From an uncultured Schlesneria sp. (lineage in GTDB: Bacteria > Planctomycetota > Planctomycetia > Planctomycetales > Planctomycetaceae): 64,000 bases of DNA. Numbering within the stretch: position 1 is the first letter of the stretch; each line of letters opens with the position of its first letter. A program made the position numbers and the translations under genes. Positions 39,209 to 47,526 of this stretch are shown piece by piece. The notes under the pieces are model-generated. The model had not been told where the DNA came from, ran no database searches, and saw only the letters and a list, made by a program, of their open reading frames with translations. The stretch covers positions 28,310-92,309 of the forward strand of contig CAIULL010000128.1 of the NCBI GenBank assembly GCA_903899985.1, given 5' to 3'.

Positions 39209-41011
39209 ATGAATTGGTCCGGTTGGTCGGTACTTTATGCGTTTTTTTTGTCCGGTTTCGCGGTTGATGGATTTGCTGACGAACCGCATCGCAGCCCACT
39301 TGCGGTCGCGCTCTCACCTTTACAGACGGTCTGCCTGACCACAAATCACACTGCAGATACTGTCACTCTTGTGGATCTGAAACAAAGGCGAATCCTAACG
39401 GAATTTGCCGTCGGTTCTGGTCCTACCGATGTGGTCTGGCTGGATGAAGCCACGGCTTTGGTCAGTCTTCAGAATGATGATTCGGTTGCCGTCGTGAAGC
39501 GAGAGGGCACCACACTCACACTGCTTAAAACGATCGTGGTGGGAGACGAACCAGGTGGTTTGGTTGTTTCCGCCAAACGACGCCGTGCCTTTGTCGCATT
39601 GGGGGGTGAGGACCGCGTTGCCGTGCTGGATCTTGATCAGATCCTTTCGACAGATGGCCCCCAGGACAAACTCGTTGTTGACCGGATTCCCGTCGGAGGA
39701 ATTCCTCGAACTTTGGCAATTTCCCCAGATGACCAGTGGCTTGTTACCTGTTGTGCGGTACCCTGCGAAGTTTTTGTGCATGATCTTTCATCGATGAAAG
39801 AGATCAGTGCTCGAAAAGTTTTCGATGGCGGCTTCAATCCGGGCGTTCCTGCGGTAACGAGCGACTCGCAACTTGTCATCCTGCCGAGTGCCGTCAATCG
39901 CGCGTTTTCCGTGACGGCCGGGATGATTGATATTGGCTGGGTAATCGATAACAGGCTCACGAAGCTTCCATTGCCGGACGGTGACCCCTCTGATCAGAAA
40001 CAACTTGGACTGGATATTCGCGGCAAAGCGGTTGGCGATGCGAACTCGGTCGCCTTCAGTCCCGACGGAAAATTGATCGTTGTCACCTGCGGCGGGACTC
40101 ATGAATTGCTCGTGCTCGACTTCCCTTCCATCCCCTGGCCGTCCGGTGACCCTGGTGATTTTCTTCCGCAGGCCCTGAGAAATGACGCAACAAGATTCCG
40201 GCGAATTAAACTTGGCGGCCGACCCGTCGACGTTCAGTTCGTGGGTGAGCGTCAAGTCGTCGTGGCCAACTATCTGGCCGATTCGCTGCAGTTCATTGAC
40301 CTCGAAACCGATCAGGTGACACAGACAGTAAGATTGGGTGGGCCGGACGAACCAGACATGATTCGCCGGGGTGAAATCGTCTTTTACGATGCGGACCGTT
40401 CGCTGCATTCCTGGTTCAGTTGTCACACGTGTCATACCGACGGACACACGTCTGGACAGGTCTTTGATACACGGAATGATCGAACCTATGGGACACCCAA
40501 ATTGATCCCATCGCTCCGTGGTGTCGCCCAGACCGGCCCATGGACCTGGCATGGTTGGCAAACCGATTTAAAAGACGCCATGAAGACATCGTTGACCGAA
40601 AGCATGAACACAGAAAAGCCGATTTCCGATGACGACGTGGAATCGCTTGCGGCCTACATGGAAACAATCAGACATCCGCAGAATCCCCGATCGAATTCGG
40701 TCTCGCCAAACGTGGTTCATGGGCGGCAATTGTTTGAAGGCAAGGCCGGCTGTTTCAAATGCCATTCCGGTACCACATTCACGACGGCCGAGACGTTCGA
40801 CGGAGCGGTCGAAGATCCAAAAGACAAAAACAAACTCTATAACCCACCATCACTGACAGGAGTTTCCACGAGAAGACGTTTTCTTCATACCGGAAAGGCG
40901 AAAAGCCTGGAACAGGTTCTGACCCGATTCCATCGCCCCGAAGACCTGGTTGGCGAAGCACTCAGCGACGCTGAAACGGCCGCATTGATCGAGTATTTGA
41001 AATCTCTCTAG
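39209..41011 (+). CDS. Exported beta-propeller / di-haem cytochrome c protein
   Basis: The 600-residue protein has a signal peptide (LYAFFLSGFAVDGFADEP) and then a YVTN-type beta-propeller with repeated blades (HTADTVTLVDLKQRR, DRVAVLDLDQIL, NSVAFSPDGKLIVVTCGG, DSLQFIDLETDQ). The C-terminal part has two haem c motifs, CHTCH (Cys405-His409) and CFKCH (Cys515-His519), with a layout resembling the MauG/cytochrome c peroxidase family. It probably acts as an extracytoplasmic electron-transfer or peroxidase-like protein; the partner is unknown. It is flanked by topA and an M16 peptidase with no functional link evident. Confidence 0.88.
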   Translation: MNWSGWSVLYAFFLSGFAVDGFADEPHRSPLAVALSPLQTVCLTTNHTADTVTLVDLKQRRILTEFAVGSGPTDVVWLDEATALVSLQNDDSVAVVKREGTTLTLLKTIVVGDEPGGLVVSAKRRRAFVALGGEDRVAVLDLDQILSTDGPQDKLVVDRIPVGGIPRTLAISPDDQWLVTCCAVPCEVFVHDLSSMKEISARKVFDGGFNPGVPAVTSDSQLVILPSAVNRAFSVTAGMIDIGWVIDNRLTKLPLPDGDPSDQKQLGLDIRGKAVGDANSVAFSPDGKLIVVTCGGTHELLVLDFPSIPWPSGDPGDFLPQALRNDATRFRRIKLGGRPVDVQFVGERQVVVANYLADSLQFIDLETDQVTQTVRLGGPDEPDMIRRGEIVFYDADRSLHSWFSCHTCHTDGHTSGQVFDTRNDRTYGTPKLIPSLRGVAQTGPWTWHGWQTDLKDAMKTSLTESMNTEKPISDDDVESLAAYMETIRHPQNPRSNSVSPNVVHGRQLFEGKAGCFKCHSGTTFTTAETFDGAVEDPKDKNKLYNPPSLTGVSTRRRFLHTGKAKSLEQVLTRFHRPEDLVGEALSDAETAALIEYLKSL

Positions 41012-41377
41012 TTGCGACATGATGGGACAACCGAGCTGATCGAACAGACGAAACTTTAGCGATGTTGAAGAATTCAAGTGCCAATAAAATTGCTCTCGTG
41101 ATTTTGACTGGCAATTTGCACTGCGCAGCTCAATTGGTTTCCTTCGGTTCGACAGCCTGCTACGATCCGTGCGATCATTCGCCCGCGACGGACTGCGAGG
41201 CCTGTCGCCGCGTTTGCGACATCGCTCTCACGTTCATGGCGGAAGGGGGCTCGGAAGCCCGAAGCAGAGTTCAGAGAAGTCGAGTTCAACATACGGAACG
41301 TCACTTCAAAAGCTTTGTCAGATCGAAAAACAGTTAAAAAGCGACTTGTGAAACGGTATCAGGGAGGAATCGTCTTG
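41012..41377. other. Intergenic region before the M16 peptidase gene
   Basis: About 365 bases. A 91-codon open frame (41062-41337) lies here, but its cysteine-rich product has no recognisable domain and the frame lacks a ribosome binding site, so I do not call it. AGGGAGGA at 41361-41368 is the strong ribosome binding site of the next gene. Confidence 0.4.
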
Positions 41378-43948
41378 ATGTTTAAACGTCTTGTCACAGG
41401 AATTTTGGCCTTCTTGCCAACACTTCTTTGTTTCACACTTCACGCAGCGGAAACGCCTAAAGTTATGAAAATTACCACAATTGAAGGGATCACTGAGTAT
41501 CGTCTTGAAAACGGCATGAAGGTGTTGCTCTTCCCAGATCCCTCAAAACCAACGGTGACGGTCAACCTCACCGTTTTCGTCGGTTCACGACACGAAGGGT
41601 ACGGCGAAGCGGGAATGGCACACCTGCTGGAGCACATGCTGTTTAAAGGGACCCCCGATCATCCTTCGGTTCCGAAAGCGTTGCAGGCTCGAGGGGCTCA
41701 ATTCAACGGCACGACCTGGCTCGATCGAACGAATTATTACGAGACCCTTCCGGCCAACGATGATAATCTGGAATTCGCAATCCAACTTGAAGCGGATCGG
41801 ATGCTGAACAGCTATGTGAAGGGTGAAGATCTGGCTTCGGAAATGACCGTTGTTCGCAACGAATTCGAGCGGGGCGAAAACAATCCGCATCAGATACTTG
41901 GCCAGCGGATCATGAGCGCGGCCTTCAACTGGCACAACTATGGCCAATCGACGATCGGCAACCGGGCGGACATCGAACGAGTCCCCGTCGAAAATCTTCG
42001 TCAGTTCTACAAGAAATATTATCAGCCCGATAACGCAATGGTTGTCATTGCCGGTCGGTTCGAAGAGAAGAAGGCATTGGAGTTTGTTGGAAAGTATTTC
42101 GGATCCATTCCGAAGCCCGAACGAAAACTGGACCTGACATACACCGAAGAACCTGCTCAGGACGGCGAGCGTACGGTGACGTTGCGCCGGGTCGGCGAGG
42201 TCAGCGTAGTCGGTGCGGTCTATCATATTCCTTCGGGAGGCCATCCCGATTTTGCTCCGATTGATGTCCTCGAGTCAGTCTTGACGATGACACCATCGGG
42301 CCGTTTGTATAAAGCTTTGGTCGAACAGAAAAAGGCAGCGAGTGTATCCGGTGCTGCTTACGCCCTGCACGATCCCGGCGTCTTGCGGCTGATGGCCGAG
42401 GTCGCCACCGGCAATACACCCGAAGCGGTGCTGGATGGCCTGCTCGATACACTGCAATCGGTGATTGACCAGGGGGTTAAAGATGAAGAAGTCGAACGCG
42501 CAAAACAGCGTCTTCTGAAGCAACGTGAGCAGGAAGCATCTGATTCACAGCAATTGGCGATCCATCTGAGCGAGTGGGCTGCTCAAGGAGACTGGCGGCT
42601 TTACTTCCTGTATCGAGATCGGCTCGAACAAGTCACCGCCAAAGATGTCAATCGAGTCGCTCGGGCATACCTGCAACCAAGCAATCGCACGGTTGGCGTC
42701 TACTATCCGACTAAAGAAGCCCAGCGAACAGTGATTCCCGCTTCACCAAATCTTTCGGAAATGATCGGTGAATATAAAGGTCGCAGTGACACGTCAGTGG
42801 GTGAGGCTTTTGACGTTAATCCATCCAAAATCGAAGCTCGGACAAAGCGGACTTCGATTGAAGGGATTAAGGTTGCCCTGCTACCGAAAAAGACCCGCGG
42901 AAACACAGTCGTTCTGAAGCTGAATCTGCGTTACGGTGACGAGAAATCACTGTTCGGAATGAGCAAGATCGCCGAGTTTATGCCTTCCATGATGACGAAG
43001 GGGACAAAACTTCTCACTCGTCAGCAGCTTCAGGATCAACTCGATAAGAATCTGGCGTCACTCGGAGCATCGGGATCGGCAGGAGAAGCCTCGTTTGTGA
43101 TTCAGACCAAACGAGACAAGTTAACCGCAGTGATTGATTTGTTACGACAGGTGATCCGGGAACCAGCCTTTCCTTCGGCCGAACTCGATATTCTCAAGCA
43201 GGGGCATCGTGCAGATCTCGAGCAAGGTTTGACAGATCCACAGCAATTGGCGCTGAAAGCGGTCCGGCGAGTCCTGAATCCGTACCCTGCTGGCGATGTC
43301 CGCTACTACCCTACAGGTGAAGAAGAAATTCGCTCGACCGACGAAGTCGACGTGAATGCAATTAAGAAATTGTATTCAGACTTCCTGGGAGCGCAGGCAG
43401 GTCAACTGGTGGTGGTTGGCGACTTCGATGAGGAGGCCACGATGATGGCTCTTTCCGGGTTTCTGAAGGGCTGGAAATCGAAACTGCCTTACGAGCGAAT
43501 TCCCCGAAGTGGCGACGTCAGCGTGAAAGCCGACCTCGTCAAGATCCCGACACCAGACAAAGCGAATGCGTTCTACTTCGCGGGCGGAGTCATCCCGATC
43601 CGTGACGATCACCCGGATTATCCAGCTTTAGTCATCGGCAACTACATTTTTGGTGCCGGCGCGCTTTCGTCTCGTCTGGGAGATCGAATCCGACAACGGG
43701 AAGGATTGTCATATGGTGTTGGATCATCGTTGGCGGCCAGTTCGCTCGATACGCGGGCAACGATGACAATGTATGCAATTTACAATCCTTCGAATCTCGA
43801 CAAGATTGTGACTGGCATCAAAGAAGAACTGGAAAAATTCCTGGAATCAGGGGTCACGCAAAAAGAACTCGACGATGCACGTAAAGGCTTCCTGCAAGGG
43901 CAGGAAGTCATGAGAACAGAAGATTCAAGACTTGCCAGCGTTCTGTAA
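41378..43948 (+). CDS. M16 family zinc metallopeptidase, interrupted by an in-frame TAA
   Basis: The visible product is 856 residues from the ATG at 41378, which has AGGGAGGA nine bases upstream. A signal peptide (VTGILAFLPTLLCFTLHAAE) precedes an N-terminal M16 domain with the zinc-binding inverted motif HLLEH (His82, Glu85, His86) and a downstream EMTVVRNEFERGENNP segment carrying the third ligand. A second, non-catalytic M16 half begins near SIEGIKVALLPKKTRG. The TAA at 43946-43948 comes before the end expected for the family. The next 55 codons in the same frame read as the missing C-terminus. Such two-domain enzymes cleave peptides in the periplasm; whether this copy is functional is unclear. 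Confidence 0.88.
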   Translation: MFKRLVTGILAFLPTLLCFTLHAAETPKVMKITTIEGITEYRLENGMKVLLFPDPSKPTVTVNLTVFVGSRHEGYGEAGMAHLLEHMLFKGTPDHPSVPKALQARGAQFNGTTWLDRTNYYETLPANDDNLEFAIQLEADRMLNSYVKGEDLASEMTVVRNEFERGENNPHQILGQRIMSAAFNWHNYGQSTIGNRADIERVPVENLRQFYKKYYQPDNAMVVIAGRFEEKKALEFVGKYFGSIPKPERKLDLTYTEEPAQDGERTVTLRRVGEVSVVGAVYHIPSGGHPDFAPIDVLESVLTMTPSGRLYKALVEQKKAASVSGAAYALHDPGVLRLMAEVATGNTPEAVLDGLLDTLQSVIDQGVKDEEVERAKQRLLKQREQEASDSQQLAIHLSEWAAQGDWRLYFLYRDRLEQVTAKDVNRVARAYLQPSNRTVGVYYPTKEAQRTVIPASPNLSEMIGEYKGRSDTSVGEAFDVNPSKIEARTKRTSIEGIKVALLPKKTRGNTVVLKLNLRYGDEKSLFGMSKIAEFMPSMMTKGTKLLTRQQLQDQLDKNLASLGASGSAGEASFVIQTKRDKLTAVIDLLRQVIREPAFPSAELDILKQGHRADLEQGLTDPQQLALKAVRRVLNPYPAGDVRYYPTGEEEIRSTDEVDVNAIKKLYSDFLGAQAGQLVVVGDFDEEATMMALSGFLKGWKSKLPYERIPRSGDVSVKADLVKIPTPDKANAFYFAGGVIPIRDDHPDYPALVIGNYIFGAGALSSRLGDRIRQREGLSYGVGSSLAASSLDTRATMTMYAIYNPSNLDKIVTGIKEELEKFLESGVTQKELDDARKGFLQGQEVMRTEDSRLASVL

Positions 43949-44116
43949 TCGACTCTGCTGGCAGAACGCACGATGGAATATTATTCCACAATGGAACAGC
44001 GGATCGTCGATCTGACGCCTGAAAAGGTGTTGGAAGCGTTCCGGAAGCATGTCGACCCTAAACGCATCCTCACCGCCGTCGCCGGCGACTGGGATGCGGC
44101 GGCGAAGGCTAAATAG
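43949..44116 (+). pseudogene. In-frame C-terminal remainder of the M16 peptidase beyond the TAA
   Basis: Read in the same frame as the peptidase, these 55 codons give LLAERTMEYYSTMEQRI, LTPEKVLEAFRKHVDPKR and ILTAVAGDWDAAAKAK before a TAG at 44114-44116. This matches the usual last segment of the second M16 domain (a thr-glu-tyr helix, LTPExVxxAFRKHxDPxR, then a final strand). A single substitution, a sequencing error or stop-codon read-through could explain it. It also contains an ATG at 43982 that could start a separate short product, which is less likely. Confidence 0.8.
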
Positions 44117-44126
44117 TTTTCATTTG

Positions 44127-44161
44127 AAGCGTAGCGGCGGCCTTCAGTCGTCGCTACGCTT
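44127..44161. repeat. GTAGCGGCGGC hairpin repeat, copy 2
   Basis: AAGCGTAGCGGCGGC (44127-44141) pairs with GTCGTCGCTACGCTT (44147-44161), ten pairs perfect and the rest with G-T wobbles, around loop CTTCA. A smaller GGCAGC/CTGCC hairpin follows at about 44164-44176. The GTAGCGGCGGC core is shared with 10012. It sits ten bases after the full-length M16 stop. Confidence 0.7.
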
Positions 44162-44330
44162 ACGGCAGCGGGCTGCCTTATCATTCAACGATTGGCACAT
44201 CTTTCATGGCTGATTTGAGGAAAAACCTGAAATCAACCTGAACGATCAAAACTTCGCGTTGCAGGTTACAAACGCAAAGAGCAAACTCTTTCCTGTATCA
44301 GTTGGTTTCGGAATACCTTGATTTTCGGAA

Positions 44331-44777
44331 ATGATCATGAAACGCTACACATCAATCACTCGTTCAAATCGCCGTCACGGTTTTACACTGACGGAAGTTT
44401 TGCTGGTTTTGGCAATTCTTGGCGTTATCGCGGCAATGGTGATTCCAAACTTGATTGGTCAGCAGAAAGTCGCACTGGTCCGCCAGACGAAAGTGAACAT
44501 TTCGGGTTTTGAGCAGATCGCCAAACAATACGCGGTGGCTCACGATGGAGACTTTCCAACCGACGTCAACCAGATGCTGAATCCGGGCCAAGGAGCTGAC
44601 GGCAAGCCGATGGCGGCATTCGCCGAAAAACTTCCAAAGGATGCCTGGAATCAACCGTTGAACTATCAGTACCCCAACAGCAAGTCGAACGTTGACAAGC
44701 CGGCGATCTGGTCGTCGGGTCCGAACAAGCAAAACGAAGATGGCGGCGGTGATGACATCAATAACTGGTCTGAGTGA
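44331..44777 (+). CDS. Type II secretion/pilin-like pseudopilin (GspG-type)
   Basis: The 148-residue protein has a class III prepilin signal: RRHGFTLTEVLLVLAILGV, with cleavage expected after Gly17, the mature Phe18 and Glu at mature position five. The C-terminal domain (AWNQPLNYQYPNSKS, WSSGPNKQ, DDINNW) resembles the calcium-binding end of GspG major pseudopilins. No other secretion or pilus gene is adjacent, so it is an orphan pseudopilin that would depend on machinery elsewhere. GGAA just upstream fits either the ATG at 44331 or 44337. Confidence 0.88.
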   Translation: MIMKRYTSITRSNRRHGFTLTEVLLVLAILGVIAAMVIPNLIGQQKVALVRQTKVNISGFEQIAKQYAVAHDGDFPTDVNQMLNPGQGADGKPMAAFAEKLPKDAWNQPLNYQYPNSKSNVDKPAIWSSGPNKQNEDGGGDDINNWSE

Positions 44778-44803
44778 TCCTCAAGGCCGGTAATTGATCT
44801 CGT

Positions 44804-46252
44804 TCAAACCAGGATCGGTAGCAGCGGCGCAGAACCATGCTGAATTTCCTGAGTGACGATGCTTCCGATCAGCGTCGTTGGGGTGCAGTCTTCGACCGTG
44901 ATCGACGTCAACGATCCTGCCAGTCGCGGGTTCCCATTAAAGACCACAATTCGGTCGCATGTCGTTCGTCCGGTCAACTGAACGGGACCTGTCAACGACG
45001 CTGAATCTCCTCGTTTGACTTCAGATTTACTGGGGCCTTCGACCAGCACTTCAACTTCGCGGCCGATAAACGCCGCGTTGTCTTCAGCGCTGATCTGATT
45101 TTGCAGAGCGAGCATTTCCTGGTTTCGGTGCCGCTTGACCTCCTCGGGAATATCATCGACCAGTAAGTCGTGAGCCTTGGTACCTGGCCGAGGCGAGTAC
45201 TTGAAAATGAAGCTGTTTTTGAATCGGCATTCTCGGATGACATCCATGCTCTTCTGATGAGCCTCTTCGGTTTCACCACAAAAGCCGACGATAAAGTCGC
45301 TTGAAACCGAGGCCTTCGGTAATGTTGATCTGATCCGGCCGAACATTTCGCGATAGTCTTCGATCGTGTAACCCCGCTTCATCCGCTTCAGCATCTCATT
45401 ACAACCTGACTGGGCTGGAACGTGCAGATAATGCGCACACTTTGGCAAGTCTCGAACCGCTTGCAACAGGTCATCGGTCATATCCTTGGGGAAGTTCGTC
45501 ACAAACTTCAGCCTCAGAATTCCATCGACGTCGTGAATCGTTTCCAGCAGATCTGACAGGCGGTACTGTTTTCCGTCCTGAGTCACCTTATAGCTGTTGA
45601 CAGTCTGGCCCAGCAGGGTAACTTCCTTGACCCCCTGGTCGGCGAGAACTTTTACTTCATGAAGAATATCTCGTGGCGGACGGCTTTGTTCGGGACCGCG
45701 TGTCATCGGAACAACGCAGTATGTGCAGAATTTGTCACATCCAATCATGATCCGGACAAATGCCTGATAGGGTGACGGCCGCATTTCAGGTTCGCGAAGC
45801 GGGTCATAACTCTGGAAGCTGTCACTCACTTCCGCCCGCGAACCTTCTTTGCGGTCCAGGCTGACCGCCAGTGAACGTTCCCGATGTTGTCGAGCCGCAT
45901 CGATCAGTTTGGGAACTTCGGCAAGCTGGCCCGTACCGACCACCATGTCAACATGGGGAGCTTTTTGAAAGACCAGTTCCTGATCTTTTTGTGCCATACA
46001 ACCCAATACGCCGATCACCTGATTCGGTCGCGAAAGTTTACTGTATTTCAACCGACCGAGGGCCGAGTAAATCTTGTGCTCGGCGTGTTCGCGAACGCTA
46101 CAGGTATTAAACAAAATGGTATCCGCTTCCCGGATATCATCTGTCAAACTGTAGCCCTCTTTACGCAGCGCCCCGACAACCAGCTCGCTGTCGAGCATAT
46201 TCATCTGACAGCCGACCGTCTCGATAAAGAGTTTTCCGTTGTGGTCTGTCAT
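44804..46252 (-). CDS. miaB: tRNA-2-methylthio-N6-isopentenyladenosine-37 synthase
   Basis: MiaB is a radical SAM methylthiotransferase that modifies adenosine 37 in tRNAs. The N-terminal UPF0004 domain keeps the auxiliary cluster cysteines (Cys15 in TVGCQMN, Cys51 in NTCSVRE, Cys85 in GVLGCMAQ). The radical SAM motif is CDKFCTYC (Cys172, Cys176, Cys179). A TRAM-like RNA-binding domain ends the protein (VEVLVEGPSK, TGRTTCDRIVVF). The 482-residue length is normal. It is divergent from the membrane protein at 46449. Confidence 0.97.
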   Translation of the reverse strand: MTDHNGKLFIETVGCQMNMLDSELVVGALRKEGYSLTDDIREADTILFNTCSVREHAEHKIYSALGRLKYSKLSRPNQVIGVLGCMAQKDQELVFQKAPHVDMVVGTGQLAEVPKLIDAARQHRERSLAVSLDRKEGSRAEVSDSFQSYDPLREPEMRPSPYQAFVRIMIGCDKFCTYCVVPMTRGPEQSRPPRDILHEVKVLADQGVKEVTLLGQTVNSYKVTQDGKQYRLSDLLETIHDVDGILRLKFVTNFPKDMTDDLLQAVRDLPKCAHYLHVPAQSGCNEMLKRMKRGYTIEDYREMFGRIRSTLPKASVSSDFIVGFCGETEEAHQKSMDVIRECRFKNSFIFKYSPRPGTKAHDLLVDDIPEEVKRHRNQEMLALQNQISAEDNAAFIGREVEVLVEGPSKSEVKRGDSASLTGPVQLTGRTTCDRIVVFNGNPRLAGSLTSITVEDCTPTTLIGSIVTQEIQHGSAPLLPILV

Positions 46253-46448
46253 TTCAGCCTTTCACTCGTTCTACGTATTCATCCGTTTGAAACGTTCAAG
46301 GATAACATAAGCAGATGACTCATGGAATCGTCAGTTTTCAGGCGAGATGACTTGACAGTTCACTGATTTCATTTAACTTGGCATTACAAAGCGATTTGAT
46401 TGATTGGCAACAAATCGTCAGAAGCTTAACACCTTCCAGGATCTTGTC

Positions 46449-47081
46449 ATGCAAAGTCCGCTTGAACTGGCTGACGCCATGTCACAGATTGCTGATATTC
46501 GGCGAACACTGGCACGGACGGAAACATTTCGTGGGTATCGGTCGCTGACGGTCGCCTGGACAAGCCTTTTTGCGTTGCTCGGGGCCGCCATTCAGGTCGT
46601 TTGGGTTCCGGCCCCGCTGGAAACGCCAGCAAGGTATTTAACGGTCTGGATCGGACTGGCAGCGATCGGCCAGATTTTCAGTGGTCTGGAAATTCTGGTC
46701 CGCGCCCGCCGCAGCCCTTCGGCGTTGACCCGACAACTTTCCTGGCTGGCTGTGGAACAATTCCTTCCCTGTCTTTTAGTCGGCGCGGCCGTAACATGGG
46801 GAATCGCGTCGTTTGCGGTGGAACAACTCTGGCTGCTTCCGGGATTGTGGAGTCTGATTTTCGGGCTCGGGGTGTCGGCATCCGCTCGATTACTACCGCG
46901 CGAAGTGATGTGGGTCGCTGTCTGGTATTTGATCACTGGTTGCATTGTCCTCTCGGTCGCCAGAGGACCTTATGCATGTTCACCCTGGGCCATGGTTTTG
47001 ACGTTTGGGATCGGGCAAGCCGCGATCTCGTGTATTTTGTACTGTCGACTTGAGAAAAGTTATGACGCGCAAACGGAATGA
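46449..47081 (+). CDS. Hypothetical membrane protein paired with a winged-helix regulator
   Basis: From the ATG at 46449 (CCAGGAT upstream) this 210-residue protein has a soluble helical N-terminus (MSQIADIRRTLARTETFRGYRS) and six hydrophobic segments, beginning AWTSLFALLGAAIQVVWV. It overlaps the downstream regulator by 20 bases, so the two are translationally coupled. Such membrane protein plus wHTH pairs occur widely in bacteria, but the signal and target are not known. Confidence 0.75.
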   Translation: MQSPLELADAMSQIADIRRTLARTETFRGYRSLTVAWTSLFALLGAAIQVVWVPAPLETPARYLTVWIGLAAIGQIFSGLEILVRARRSPSALTRQLSWLAVEQFLPCLLVGAAVTWGIASFAVEQLWLLPGLWSLIFGLGVSASARLLPREVMWVAVWYLITGCIVLSVARGPYACSPWAMVLTFGIGQAAISCILYCRLEKSYDAQTE

Positions 47082-47490
47082 TGAAGTTCAGCCTCACTCC
47101 AATGACGAATCGGTTCCGACAACGTCGACTGGGGGTCGGTTTGCCTACGAAGGTCTGGAACGAGCCATTCATGAGAAAGCCCGACTTGGGATCATGGCGT
47201 CACTCGTCACGCATCCCGACGGACTGCTGTTCGGTGACCTCAAAGAACTTTGTTCGTTAACGGACGGTAACCTGAATCGTCATCTGAAGGTATTAACGGA
47301 AGCGGGCCTGATCGAAATCTGGAAAGGATCAAAAGCCAATCGGCCGCAAACCCTGTGTCGGATGACGCCGCTCGGGAAAACGAAATTCATCGAATACGTG
47401 ACCGAACTGGAACGAGTGATCGCCGACGCCGCCAAGCTACGGGCCGGCGAAATCATCGAGTCGCCCTCACCGAGAATCGCAACGGCTTAA
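47062..47490 (+). CDS. Winged-helix transcriptional regulator
   Basis: The 142-residue protein contains a winged-helix domain of the MarR/ArsR-like HTH_34 type: ERAIHEKARLGIMASLVTHP, GLLFGDLKELCSLTDGNLNRHLKVL as the helix-turn-helix, and a wing (LIEIWKGSKANRPQTLCRMT). It probably binds DNA as a dimer and may control its coupled membrane partner. The start overlaps that gene by 20 bases. Confidence 0.88.
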   Translation: MTRKRNDEVQPHSNDESVPTTSTGGRFAYEGLERAIHEKARLGIMASLVTHPDGLLFGDLKELCSLTDGNLNRHLKVLTEAGLIEIWKGSKANRPQTLCRMTPLGKTKFIEYVTELERVIADAAKLRAGEIIESPSPRIATA

Positions 47491-47526
47491 CCGAGTTTTT
47501 GAAATGTCGTTTCCACGTTGAATAAT

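Noticed and set aside
39788..40561. 257-codon frame antisense to the propeller/cytochrome gene
   Set aside because: Shadow of a strongly supported gene; no signal, domain or ribosome binding site.
41062..41337. 91-codon open frame with several cysteines before the M16 gene
   Set aside because: No ribosome binding site, no recognisable domain, and composition unlike its neighbours; it ends inside the upstream region of the peptidase gene.
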